A program made the position numbers and the translations under genes. The notes under the pieces are model-generated. The model was not told where the DNA came from. It was given only the letters and a program-made list of their open reading frames with translations, and did no database searches. A stretch of 64,000 nucleotides of DNA from Colocasia esculenta. Lineage: Eukaryota; Streptophyta; Magnoliopsida; Alismatales; Araceae. The stretch covers positions 41,994,109 to 42,058,108 of the forward strand of contig CM024755.1 of assembly GCA_014218235.1 (NCBI GenBank). The letters run 5' to 3'. Shown in pieces: positions 36,227 through 49,239 of this stretch (position 1 is its first letter; every line of letters starts with the position of its first letter).

Positions 36227-37937
36227 TTATCCTTTCTTATCGGGAAACGAAGCTTACTTAATTATCTCTACACTGCACATACTCTAATGTCTGCCTTTAC
36301 CTCTACCAAAGTCTTGCTCAATTATATGACGTCCAATCTCAAAATGCTTTACCACTAACTGATCAAACTTTCCTCCTTTTTCTGTTCTATTTTGCCATAC
36401 TTTAATCTGCTCGCTACTCCTTAACTAATATGTAGAATTCTGGAAATATTTTATAACAAAATTTATCTATTCATTTGAATTACCTTACTGCAGGCTATTA
36501 TACAAATTCTTGCTGCACATTCCTTGAACTATCTGATTATCACTACTCTATAATCTGCCACATTCTATATCTAATTAATAATAATGAACTTTAACTTTAC
36601 TGCCAACAACATAATGCCTTTTCTACAAAATATTTCTTTCAACTATTCTGCTAACTGACTAATCTCATTGTACCACTGCAATCCTTCTTATTGAAATAAC
36701 TGCCATAACTATAAACTGAAACTATCTCTTGTTAAACACAATTACTTATTCTGCTTGATTCTTTTATTATGCATTACTGATTTACTGCCAAATACAAACA
36801 ATTTCACTGTTACAGCTCATTCACAAATGTCGATTCACAATCTACCTTGTTGTTCCTCTCAACATAATATCCTTTTATCTGCTTCACAACTGATTCATCT
36901 TTTTCTATTCTGACTTGTATAGCTCTAACTTACTCTAATTACTCAGCCTTATCTTCAATCTACTTCTGACACAAACTTTTCTTCTCTGTTCCCACAAACT
37001 ACACACAAATGTTGGCATCACTGCTCTTATCTTAACACTGTAACCCTGTACAAGTCTTTCTGCGAATTCTTTACCCACTGCCTCTTACCAAGCGAATATC
37101 TCTGTTATGAAATTCTCATAAAAATCTAACTACACAATGTTCTTCTCTTACTCTTTCTTTACCCAACTGGTCACTTCCGCACATACTTACATGGATCTCT
37201 ATATCAAATTTTTCATTATCCTCATTATTCATAACAACACTGTTCTTAAACTCTTTACTGCAACCATTTCTAGTCACAAAAGACACTTAATGACCATCTC
37301 ATCACTACTCCTCTACTTACCAGTATCCCATCTCATGCTAAAATACCTCACTCAATCATTTCAAATCTGACATATCACCAATCACGTTCTTATCCAAGCT
37401 GCTCCTTAAAACTTATTAACACAGATTTCAAACACAATTCATGCATTTAACAACCCTGATCATATTGCTCTATTCCTCATCATAACGATGTTCCCTCTGC
37501 TATCTCATCATATCATTACCTTATACCTGTCTCTGCCAACTCTAATCCTCACTAAACCACTTCCACTGGATTCCATAACTGAATTCACTAACCCCTTCAA
37601 TTTCTGTAACTGAGAACCTTTAAACAACTATACTTTACCCACAACTAGCATCCTGATATGACCACCTACATTGTACCACTATCCATACCATTCCTTAACA
37701 ACTACCAACAATTGCCATCTTGCTTACAACTATACACATTTCTCTGCCATTTCCAATAGCTGTCATTTTAACAAACAATGACACACCATTCACATATCAA
37801 AAACCCACGTGAAAACCACACTAGAAATCACATAAAAGCACAGACTTACTACCAGCAATGGTCATTAAACCATGTCTTGGGACATTGTAACCTCAATGTT
37901 TTTTCATATTCTAACTGGACCATGCTCTGATACAAAC
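36227..37937 (-). other. Element N internal region 1
   Basis: 1711 bases, AT-rich and pyrimidine-rich on the plus strand. Short frames differ between copies because of one-base indels, so none looks conserved. The primer-site-like sequence is at 37924-37935. Confidence 0.7.
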
Positions 37938-39653
37938 TGTAACGACGCTGGATATATATGCCCATTAAGGCTCCATATCCAGATCCATCTCCCGCGAACG
38001 GACCGAAGTCTCACAAGGGATAGCTCGTACATATGTCCAGTAGGAATTTAAAAGACAACCACAATAGTATAAGACACAGAAAGTACATGTACTCATATCT
38101 GCATATAACAACTTACAACTATTCCAATACATTATTACATGTCCAATTAAAAAGTACAACTACCTATGGCATACCCCGAGGGAGCACAAGCTCAAAACAC
38201 AAGTAACACTACTACTGGTGGTACAAGTCTGCCACAACGCCTCCGTAAGTCATACCAGCGGTAAGCCCTAAAAAGAACTGTAGGGGAGTGAGCCTCAACA
38301 AGTCCCGAGCTCAGTAGGGACCACCCAAAACACAACACACGAAACTAAAGAGAGATCTCAACCCCAAAGGGTCTCATTAGAAATTCTGATAGCAAAACCA
38401 TGGCATGCTTACAACAGTCACAACAAATAACAACAAAACATAAATATACCAATAACATGAAGTCCTCAGAAGGAAAGGGAACCATGGGACTAGCGCAACA
38501 CTACTAGTCCGCCCAACAACTGTAATGCGCCATAGCCTCACAGGCACACTATTACAACAACTGGCCACCTAAGCTACAGGCCATATAGGCAAACCTCTGC
38601 CTAGGCCACAAGTTTCACAGGCAAACCTCCAAACATATGAGTAACAGGACTACTGACTAAGAGCTGGTCCATTATACCCCGAATCTAGATATATCAAAAG
38701 CCACACACATGGTAGCAGGACTGGCTACAGTGGGCCAATCCATCACACACTAAAATCATAATCAGAATTTTACCGAGAAATGGTAAAACACAACGAGTGG
38801 AAGGTCTTACCACACGACCTCCACGGAGCACAGCTCCACCTCAACACCTAAAAAGATTGGTACACAATGTACCCCGAGAAACCTATACCCACAAAGGTAT
38901 AGGTACCTACCACCACAAAACCACAACCAAAACCGTGCCACCACTAGGGCACACCACAACGGGTAAAACCTCAACCAACCTATCACACACACAGTCACCA
39001 CCAGTGGCAAAGCGCGAGTCGGAAAGGAACGACGCCACTACAAGGGAACGGACTATTGGTTCATGATGCCAGTATCCAACCCAGACACACTATACAAGAA
39101 CTACGTCTCAATCTCGCAGTCATGGACAAAAGGTCCAACTACTGCTCCACAACCACAAGCCAAAGAACAATGGAGACCAACCGACACCACAACTGCAGTT
39201 CACACACCTCGCAGGCACGTGCCTTACACCTTTAGGGACTCCGGCCGGAGCTCCATAAAGTGAGGCACTGGAAACACAAGACTAGCTGGGAACTAGTATG
39301 TCTACTGATGTCCGTACCCCCAGCCATCTTTCCCTCAGCCGGACGTACTACTCAAACAGAAGAGTGACGGTGTCTAGGACAGACGACATAGACCTCGATG
39401 GTACCCAGCACCATGATAAGCCCCGAGCACACACACGTTCCTGGCTCACACAAAACCTGGGGCACCTAACTGAAGACCTCGACTCATATTCAATTTTTAG
39501 CTATTTCTGTGCCACACTGAATTCGGAGCTCCGCTATATTAATACTAATATACTTTACCCTTTATATATTTCCTCACATTAACAATATTCTCTGACTGAC
39601 TCAGCAAACCAGATTCATAACTCTTTATAATTTCCATTCTTGTTGCTGTAACA
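37938..39653 (-). repeat. Element N LTR2
   Basis: 1716 bases. Lacks the segment kept in LTR1 and LTR4. Nearly identical to LTR3 apart from single-base deletions. Confidence 0.75.
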
Positions 39654-41368
39654 TTATCCTTTCTTATCGGGAAACGAAGCTTACTTAATTATCTCTACAC
39701 TGCACATACTCTAATGTCTGCCTTTACCTCTACCAAAGTCTTGCTCAATTATATGACGTCCAATCTCAAAATGCTTTACCACTAAACTGATCAAACTTTC
39801 CTCACTTTTTCTGTTCTATTTTGCCATACTTTAATCTGCTCGCTACTCCTTAACTAATATGTAGAATTCTGGAAATATTTTATAACAAAATTTATCTATT
39901 CATTTGAATTACCTTACTGCAGGCTATTATACAAATTCTTGCTGCACATTCCTTGAACTATCTGATTATCACTACTCTATAATCTGCCACATTCTATATC
40001 TAATTAATAATAATGAACTTTAACTTTACTGCCAACAACATAATGCCTTTTCTACAAAATATTTCTTTCAACTATTCTGCTAACTGACTAATCTCATTGT
40101 ACCACTGCAATCCTTCTTATTGAAATAACTGCCATAACTATAAACTGAAACTATCTCTTGTTAAACACAATTACTTATTCTGCTTGATTCTTTTATTATG
40201 CATTACTGATTTACTGCCAAATACAAACAATTTCACTGTTACAGCTCATTCACAAATGTCGATTCACAATCTACCTTGTTGTTCCTCTCAACATAATATC
40301 CTTTTATCTGCTTCACAACTGATTCATCTTTTTCTATTCTGACTTGTATAGCTCTAACTTACTCTAATTACTCAGCCTTATCTTCAATCTACTTCTGACA
40401 CAAACTTTTCTTCTCTGTTCCCACAAACTACACACAAATGTTGGCATCACTGCTCTTATCTTTAACACTGTAACCCTGTACAAGTCTTTCTGCGAATTCT
40501 TTACCCACTGCCTCTTACCAAGCGAATATCTCTGTTATGAAATTCTCATAAAAATCTAACTACACAATGTTCTTCTCTTACTCTTTCTTTACCCAACTGG
40601 TCACTTCCGCACATACTTACATGGATCTCTATATCAAATTTTTCATTATCCTCATTATTCATAACAACACTGTTCTTAAACTCTTTACTGCAACCATTTC
40701 TAGTCACAAAAGACACTTAATGACCATCTCAATCACTACTCCTCTACTTACCAGTATCCCATCTCATGCTAAAATACCTCACTCAATCATTTCAAATCTG
40801 ACATATCACCAATCACGTTCTTATCCAAGCTGCTCCTTAAAACTTATTAACACAGATTTCAAACACAATTCATGCATTTAACAACCCTGATCATATTGCT
40901 CTATTCCTCATCATAACGATGTTCCCTCTGCTATCTCATCATATCATTACCTTATACCTGTCTCTGCCAACTCTAATCCTCACTAAACCACTTCCACTGG
41001 ATTCCATAACTGAATTCACTAACCCCTTCAATTTCTGTAACTGAGAACCTTTAAACAACTATACTTTACCCACAACTAGCATCCTGATATGACCACCTAC
41101 ATTGTACCACTATCCATACCATTCCTTAACAACTACCAACAATTGCCATCTTGCTTACAACTATACACATTTCTCTGCCATTTCCAATAGCTGTCATTTT
41201 AACAAACAATGACACACCATTCACATATCAAAAACCCACGTGAAAACCACACTAGAAATCACATAAAAGCACAGACTTACTACCAGCAATGGTCATTAAA
41301 CCATGTCTTGGGACATTGTAACCTCAATGTTTTTTCATATTCTAACTGGACCATGCTCTGATACAAAC
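39654..41368 (-). other. Element N internal region 2
   Basis: 1715 bases, almost identical to internal region 1 (four more bases). Non-coding. Confidence 0.7.
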
Positions 41369-43093
41369 TGTAACGACGCTGGATATATATGCCCATTAAG
41401 GCTCCATATCCAGATCCATCTCCCGCGAACGGACCGAAGTCTCACAAGGGATAGCTCGTACATATGTCCAGTAGGAATTTAAAAGACAACCACAATAGTA
41501 TAAGACACAAGAAAGTACATGTACTCATATCTGCATATAACAACTTACAACTATTCCAATACATTATTACATGTCCAATTAAAAAGTACAACTACCTATG
41601 GCATACCCCGAGGGAGCACAAGCTCAAAACACAAGTAACACTACTACTGGTGGTACAAGTCTGCCACAACGCCTCCGTAAGTCATACCAGCGGTAAGCCC
41701 TAAAAAGAACTGTAGGGGAGTGAGCCTCAACAAGTCCCGAGCTCAGTAGGGACCACCCAAAAACAACAACACACGAAACTAAAGAGAGATCTCAACCCCA
41801 AAGGGTCTCATTAGAAATTCTGATAGCAAAACCATGGCATGCTTACAACAGTCACAACAAATAACAACAAAACATAAATATACCAATAAACATGAAGTCC
41901 TCAGAAGGAAAGGGAAACCATGGGACTAGCGCAACACTACTAGTCCGCCCAACAACTGTAATGCGCCATAGCCTCACAGGCACACTATTACAACAACTGG
42001 CCACCTAAGCTACAGGCCATATAGGCAAACCTCTGCCTAGGCCACAAGTTTCACAGGCAAACCTCCAAACATATGAGTAACAGGACTACTGACTAAGAGC
42101 TGGTCCATTATACCCCGAATCTAGATATATCAAAAGCCACACACATGGTAGCAGGACTGGCTACAGTGGGCCAATCCATCACACACTAAAATCATAATCA
42201 GAATTTTACCGAGAAATGGTAAAACACAACGAGTGGAAGGTCTTACCACACGACCTCCACGGAGCACAGCTCCACCTCAACACCTAAAAAGATTGGTACA
42301 CAATGTACCCCGAGAAACCTATACCCACAAAGGGTATAGGTACCTACCACCACAAAACCACAACCAAAACCGTGCCACCACTAGGGCACACCACAACGGG
42401 TAAAACCTCAACCAACCTATCACACACACAAGTCACCACCAGTGGCAAAGCGCGAGTCGGAAAGGAACGACGCCACTACAAGGGAACGGACTATTGGTTC
42501 ATGATGCCAGTATCCAACCCAGACAACACTATACAAGAACTACGTCTCAATCTCGCAGTCATGGACAAAAGGTCCAACTACTGCTCCACAACCACAAGCC
42601 AAAGAACAATGGAGACCAACCGACACCACAACTGCAGTTCACACACCTCGCAGGCACGTGCCTTACACCTTTAGGGACTCCGGCCGGAGCTCCATAAAGT
42701 GAGGCACTGGAAACACAAGACTAGCTGGGAACTAGTATGTCTACTGATGTCCGTACCCCCAGCCATCTTTCCCTCAGCCGGACGTACTACTCAAACAGAA
42801 GAGTGACGGTGTCTAGGACAGACGACATAGACCTCGATGGTACCCAGCACCATGATAAGCCCCGAGCACACACACGTTCCTGGCTCACACAAAACCTGGG
42901 GCACCTAACTGAAGACCTCGACTCATATTCAATTTTTAGCTATTTCTGTGCCACACTGAATTCGGAGCTCCGCTATATTAATACTAATATACTTTACCCT
43001 TTATATATTTCCTCACATTAAACAATATTCTCTGACTGACTCAGTAAATCAGATTCATAACTCTTTATAATTTCCATTCTTGTTGCTGTAACA
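41369..43093 (-). repeat. Element N LTR3
   Basis: 1725 bases. Shares the LTR2 deletion. Confidence 0.75.
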
Positions 43094-44806
43094 TTATCCT
43101 TTCTTATCGGGAAACGAAGCTTACTTAATTATCTCTACACTGCACATACTCTAATGTCTGCCTTTACCTCTACCAAAGTCTTGCTCAATTATATGACGTC
43201 CAATCTCAGAATGCTTTACCACTAAACTGATCAAACTTTCCTCACTTTTTCTGTTCTATTTTGCCATACTTTAATCTGATCGCTACTCCTTAACTAATCT
43301 GTAGAATTCTGGAAATATTTTATAACAAAATTCATCTATTCATTTGAATTACCTTACTGCAGGCTATTACACAAATTCTTGTTGCACATTCCTTGAACTA
43401 TCTGATTATCACTACTCTATAATCTGCCACATTCTATATCTAATTAATAATAATGAACTTTAACTTTACTGCCAACAACATAATACCTTTTCTGCAAAAT
43501 ATTTCTTTCAACTATTCTGCTAACTGACTAATCTCATTGTACCACTGCAATCCTTCTTATTGAAATAACTGCCATAACTATAAACTGAAACTATCTCTTG
43601 TTAAACACAATAACTTATTCTGCTTGATTCTTTTATTATGCATTACTGATTTACTGCCAAATACAAACAATTTCACTGTTACAGCTCATTCACAAATGTC
43701 GATTCACAATCTACCTGTTGTTCCTCTCAACATAATATCCTTTTATCTCCTTCTCAACTGATTCATCTTTTTCTATTCTGACTTGTATAGCTCTAACTGA
43801 CTCTAATTACTCAGCCTTATCTTCAATCTGCTTCTGACACAAACTTTTCTTCTCTGTTCCCACAAACTACACACAAATGTTGGCATCACTGCTCTTATCT
43901 TTAACACTGTAACCCTGTACAAGTCTTTCTGCGAATTCTTTACCCACTGCCTCTTACCAAGCAAATATCTCTCTTATGAAATTCTCAGAAAAATCTAACT
44001 ACACAATGTTCTTCTCTTACTCTTTCTTTACCCAACTGGTCACTTCCGCACATACTTACATGGATCTCTATATCAAATTTTCATTATCCTCGTTATTCAT
44101 AACAACACTGTTCTTAAACTCTTTACTGCAACCATTTCTAGTCAAAAAAGACACTTAATGACCATCTCAATCACTACTCCTCTACTTACCAGTATCCCAT
44201 CTCAAGCTAAACTACCTCACTCAACCATTTCAAACCTGACATATCACCAATCAAGTTCTTATCCAAGCTGCTCCTTAACACTTATTAACACAGATCTCAA
44301 ACATAATTCACGTATTTAACAACCCTAATCATACTGCTCGATTCCTCATCATAACGATGTTCCCTCTGCTATCTCATCATATCATTACCTTATACCTGTC
44401 TCTGCCAACTCTAATCCTCACTAAACCACTTCCACTGGATTCCATAACTGAATTCAATAACCCCTTCAATTTCTATAACTGAGAACCTTTAAACAACTTT
44501 ACTTTACCCACAACTAGCATCCTGATATGACCACCTACATTGTACCACTATCCATACCATTCCTTAACAACTACCAACAATTGCCATCTTGCTTACAACT
44601 ATACACATTTCTCTGCCATTTCCAATAGCTGTCATTTTAACAAACAATGACACACCATTCACATATCAAAAACCCACGTCAAAACCACACTAGAAATCAC
44701 ATAAAAGCACAGACTTATTACCAGCAATGGTCATTAAACCATGTCTTGGGACATTGTAACCTCAATGTTTTTTCATATTCTAACTGGACCATGCTCTGAT
44801 ACAAAC
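43094..44806 (-). other. Element N internal region 3
   Basis: 1713 bases, with scattered substitutions against regions 1 and 2. Non-coding. Confidence 0.7.
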
Positions 44807-46579
44807 TGTAACGACGCTGGATATATATGCCCATTAAGGCTCCATATCCAGATCCATCTCCCGCGAACGGACCGAAGTCTCGCAAGGGATAGCTCGTACA
44901 CATGTCGAGTAGGAATTTAAAAGACAACCACAATAGTATAAGACACAAGAAAGTACATGTACTCATATCTGCATATAACAATTTACAATTGTCCCAATTC
45001 ATTATTATATGTCCAATTAAAAAGTACAACTACCTATGGCATACCCCGAGGGAGCACAAGCTCAAAACACAAGTAACACTACTGCTGGTGGTACAAGTCT
45101 GCCACAACGCCTCCCTAAGTCATACCAGCGGTAAGCCCTAAAAAGAACTGTTGGGGAGTGAGCCTCAACAAGTCTCGAGCTCAGTAAGGACCACCCAAAA
45201 ACAACAACACACGAAACTAAAGAAAGATCTCAACCCCAAAGGGTCTCATTAGAAATCTGATAGCAAAACCATGGCATGCTTACAACAATCACAACAAATA
45301 ACAACATTACATAAATACATCAATAAACATGAAGTCCTCAGAAGGAAGGGAAACCATGGGACTAGCGCAACACTACTAGTCCACCCAGCAACTGCAATGC
45401 GCCATAGCCTCACAGGCACACTATTACAACAACTGGTCACCTAAGCTATAGGTCATACAGGCAAACCTCTGCCTAGGCCACAAGTTTCACAGGCAAACCT
45501 CCAAACATATGAGTAACAGGACTACTGACTAAAAGCTGGTCCATTATACCCCGAATCTAGATATATCAAAAGCCACACACATGGTAGCAGGACTGGCTAC
45601 AGTGGGCAAATCCATCACACACTAAAATCATAATCGGAAGTTTACCGAGAAACGGTAAAACACAACGAGTGGAGGGTCTCACCACACGACCTCCACGGAG
45701 CACAGCTCCACCTCAACACCTAAAAAGACTAGTACACAATGTACCACGAGAAACCTATACCCCAAAGGGTATAGGTACCTACCACCACAAAACCACAACA
45801 AAACCGTGCCACCACTAGGGCACACCACAACGGGTAAAACCTCAACCAACCTATCACACACACAAGTCACCACCAGTGGCAAAGCGCGAGTCGGAAAGGA
45901 ACGACGCCACTACATGGGAATGGACTATTGGTTCATGATGGCAGTATCCAACCCAGACAACACTATACAAGAACTACGTCTCAATCTCGCAGTCATGGAC
46001 AAAAGGTCCAACTGCTGCTCCGCAACCACAAGCTAAAGAGCAATGGAGACTAACCAACACCACACCTGCAGTTCACACACCACGCAGGCACGTCCCTCGT
46101 ACCTTTAGGGACTCCGGCCCGAGCTCACTAAAGTGAGGCACTGGAAACACAAGACTAGCTGGGAACTAGTATGTCTACTGATGTCCGTACCCCCAACCAC
46201 GAGCGCGCTACAAGCGACTGCACACCACAAAAACAAGTCGCTACCCCCAGCCATCTTTCCCTCTGCCGGACGTACTACTCAAACAAAAGAGTGGCGGTGT
46301 CTAGGACAGACGACATAGACCTCGACGGTACCCAGTATCATGATAAGCCGCGAGCACACACACGTTCCTAGCTCACACAAAACCTGGGGCAGCAAACTGA
46401 AGACCTCGACTCATATTCATTTTCAACTATTTCTGTGCCACAATGAATTCTGAGCTCCGCTATATTAATACTAATATACTTTACCCTTTATATATTCCTC
46501 ACTTTAAACAATATTCTCTGACTGACTCAGCAAACCAGATTCATAACTCTTTATAATTTCCATTCTTGTTGCTGTAACA
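44807..46579 (-). repeat. Element N LTR4
   Basis: 1773 bases. Like LTR1 it keeps the segment missing from LTR2 and LTR3 (near 46190-46245). Confidence 0.75.
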
Positions 46580-46800
46580 TTATCCTTTCTTATCGGGAAA
46601 CAAAGCTTACTTAGTTATCTCTAAACTGCACATACTCTAATGTCTGCCTTTACCTCTACCAAAGTCTTGCTCAATTATATGATGTCCAATCTCAAAATGC
46701 TTTACCACTAAACTGATCAAACTTTCCTCACATTTTCTGTTCTATTTTGCCATACTTTAATCTGCTCGCTACTCCTTAACTAATCTGTAGAATTCTGGAA
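46580..46800 (-). other. Element N internal region 4, truncated
   Basis: The first 221 bases of the plus-strand internal sequence, ending at TTCTGGAA, where TR-GAG-B LTR sequence begins. Confidence 0.75.
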
Positions 46801-47644
46801 GTCGTGCGTGTCGTGTTGAATGATAGATACAATAACCACATACACATGTCATGGTGTACATTCTTGATGGATCTTTTCTTGGTGCACATTAGTGTCTACG
46901 TGCCTGATTAGTGTTACATTATCTTGCTCATGCGTTCTTGCTTACTTGCGTGATATGGCCATCCTGCATTTAATGCAATTAGTGATATCTCACATTCTTA
47001 AAAGCTATTGACATCAAGTGAAACCTTGCATGCTTGTACAAAGTGATATATTGCTAGTACTATCTTGTTATATCCTTCTAGAACTTGCTCTATCATGATC
47101 ACTATATCTAGCTTGTTCACGTATCATGTTTTAATGAGTTTTATTCGTACATGCATATCATGACATTCATCGTGTTAACCTAGTTCTAAACTGCTAATCA
47201 CTTATATCATTGCCCCCACATTGAGATATAAATCCTACTGGGTTAGTTTGCTAGTGCCCTACTTTTACCCAATGTAGGTGACTATGATGTTCAAGAGGAG
47301 GATCAAGTCGAGGATGGGAATGCGTCCGAGTGATGAGTGTTCCAACTATGAGTCTAGTTATAGTAGTTTACTTTGAGTGTTAGATTCATGTAGTAGGAAG
47401 TGAGGAATAAATGTACTTTTTCTTTTTATTGAGTCTTAGTCCTGTATTAGTTTCTTTGAAACAAATATGATATTTGAATACAATTTCCATTGAGTTCAAT
47501 ATATGGGCCCTATGATGATGTATGTTGTTATACATTTAGTGTGTGCTAGCTAGAGGCTTATTTGCTGACTGTTCACGTCTCGGGATATCGTCTCGAATTA
47601 TTCCGCATTATTAATATCCACTACGTAATTCTCGGGACGTGACA
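46801..47644 (+). repeat. TR-GAG-B LTR1, truncated at its 5' side
   Basis: Matches the last 844 or so bases of the full LTRs (compare 56879-57722) and ends GGGACGTGACA. Confidence 0.88.
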
Positions 47645-47650
47645 GTTTAG

Positions 47651-47663
47651 TGGTATCAGAGCC
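47651..47663 (+). other. TR-GAG-B primer binding site, first unit
   Basis: TGGTATCAGAGCC, six bases after the LTR end. Confidence 0.88.
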
Positions 47664-47880
47664 TAGGAAAACCAAATAGGATATGTCTCAGGAATAAGAG
47701 ATACCTATGGAACCTAGGTCATGGAATTCAAATATAGTACCTGGTGAGAAAGGGGTAGAGACTGGGAATATGTTAGAACGAACGAAACACTCCTACCATT
47801 ACTCGTATAATGTATCTAGAGACATTAATTGGTTTCCATCCTTTTCTCAGAAACCTTCATAACTCTTACAGTCAACTGCA

Positions 47881-48837
47881 ATGGCTCTCTACCAGTGGCA
47901 AGCTATGCAAGACACTGTGCCTTGACCTAACCCATGCATTACAAAATGTGGTTCAGGCTGGAAATCAGGCTGCAGCTGCAAGGAACGGAGCCGGTGATCT
48001 ACACAGTAACTTTAGGAGTTTGAACCCTCCTCGTTTCTCTGGATCACCTGACCCAGACGAGGTAGAGAATTAGCAAGGGGAAATAGAAAGAATTTTCTAG
48101 GTAATGCAATGCACTAACAGGGAGAGAGTGGTTCTGGCCACTTTTTAGTTTACTAAGGATGCCCGAGCATGGTGGAAGGCCACATCGGCCCATCTGCCTA
48201 ATATAGATGAACTGGAATGGGTAGGTTTCCTGGAGATTTTTCGAGGAAAGTACTTCTCGAAGGGTCAAGGAGAGGAAGGCAGCAGAGTTTGCCGCACTAA
48301 AATAGAAAGGAATGTTCGTGGCTGAGTATGAGGCTCAGTTCGCGTGTCTGGCTGTGTATGCCCCACACCTGGTGGGAACTGAAAGACTGAAGGAAAACTG
48401 TTTCGTAGATGGGCTCAGGACCATGTCCATTGAAAAGCTCGGACCACACAACATCCAAACCTACACTAAGATGGTCAAAGAGCTAAACTGGTTGAAGACA
48501 CTATGGCTAAGGTGGAAGGCATAAAGGGGAAAGACATCTCAAAGCCTACCTTCATAAAAAGAGGATCAGTCGATACAACTGGAACTTTCCACAGCAACAA
48601 CAATAACAACAACTGCAACAACAATAAGAGGCCAACCACTGGAAAGACTACGGCATGGAGAAAAAGATCAAAGTAGAAGAAACAACGATGATGGAATATT
48701 ATAAATTTTGCGACAAGCCTGGTCACCAAGCGGACAAGTGCTGGAAGAAGGCCGGGGCTTGCCTGCGATGTGGGAGTCAGGAACATCGTATACCAAACTG
48801 TCCCATGCTAAAAGACCAAGTTAGAAGGAACCAGTGA
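47881..48837 (+). pseudogene. TR-GAG-B Gag, first unit, broken
   Basis: Starts at ATG 47881 and ends at TGA 48835-48837. It holds PPRFSGSPDP near 48030, the YEAQFACLAVYAPHLVG block near 48335, an Asn-rich tract near 48590-48630 and two zinc knuckles near 48705-48805. The first knuckle has lost its first Cys (Tyr, TAT). In-frame TAGs: Trp (TGG in the other unit) near 48071, Gln near 48098, Gln near 48147, and the shared Gln near 48303. A two-base deletion near 48257 and a one-base deletion near 48650 move the frame out and back. Confidence 0.87.
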
Positions 48838-49223
48838 GTGGTAAAGCGTCAAGGACATGTGAATGCAATAACTCTAGCGGAGCTCCAGGAAGGAGGTATG
48901 ATTGTTAAACCCCTAGATTGATCATATGATGTTTTTCTTATTAGTACATTTCTAAGTGGGGAAAATCATTCAGGAGAAATTAGAAAGGAATAATCTAGTA
49001 ATTATACCATAGTTCATCTGGAAGATTAAGATGGAGTTATAACAACCGTGGAAGGAAAATAGGAGTGGAAGAAACCAAATGAATATTATGGGTGGCCATA
49101 TGTGTAGATGTTGAACTAGCAACCATGATGTTTAAACAAGTTAGAGGAATTAATTTGAAACGAGCTCAGGATCATAACTATCAAAAGCCATATAAAGATC
49201 TATGAATTTGGGGACCAAATTCT

Positions 49224-49239
49224 CTTAAGTGGGGGAGGG
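49224..49239 (+). other. TR-GAG-B polypurine tract, first unit
   Basis: CTTAAGTGGGGGAGGG immediately before LTR2. Confidence 0.85.

Larger units (their letters stand above)
34451..46800 (-). mobile_element. Element N: tandem array of a non-coding LTR retrotransposon
   Basis: A period of about 3.43 kb holds an LTR-like part (starts TGTAACGACG, ends GTTGCTGTAACA on the plus strand) and an internal part. On the minus strand the internal part starts with a primer-site-like TTGTATCAGAGC (one mismatch to the tRNA-Met site) and ends with the purine run GATAAGAAAGGATAA before TGTTAC. Order is LTR1-int1-LTR2-int2-LTR3-int3-LTR4-partial int. A single element would be about 5.2 kb. No retroviral coding region is visible, so it is non-autonomous (LARD/TRIM-like). 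LTR boundaries are inferred from TG...CA ends, primer site and purine run. The right end is cut at 46800. Confidence 0.78.

Noticed and set aside
39298..39582. 94-codon frame identical in element N LTR2 and LTR3 (also 42737-43021)
   Set aside because: It is not kept in LTR1 or LTR4 and is created by the inner-copy deletion. No known similarity.
40567..40881. 104-codon hydrophobic frame in element N internal region 2
   Set aside because: Its length differs in each copy because of one-base indels, and the sequence is T-rich non-coding DNA.
34451..46800. Satellite DNA or centromeric tandem repeat
   Set aside because: The 3.4-kb period contains LTR-like ends, a primer-site-like sequence and a purine run, so tandem LTR elements explain it better. 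Only three to four units are present.
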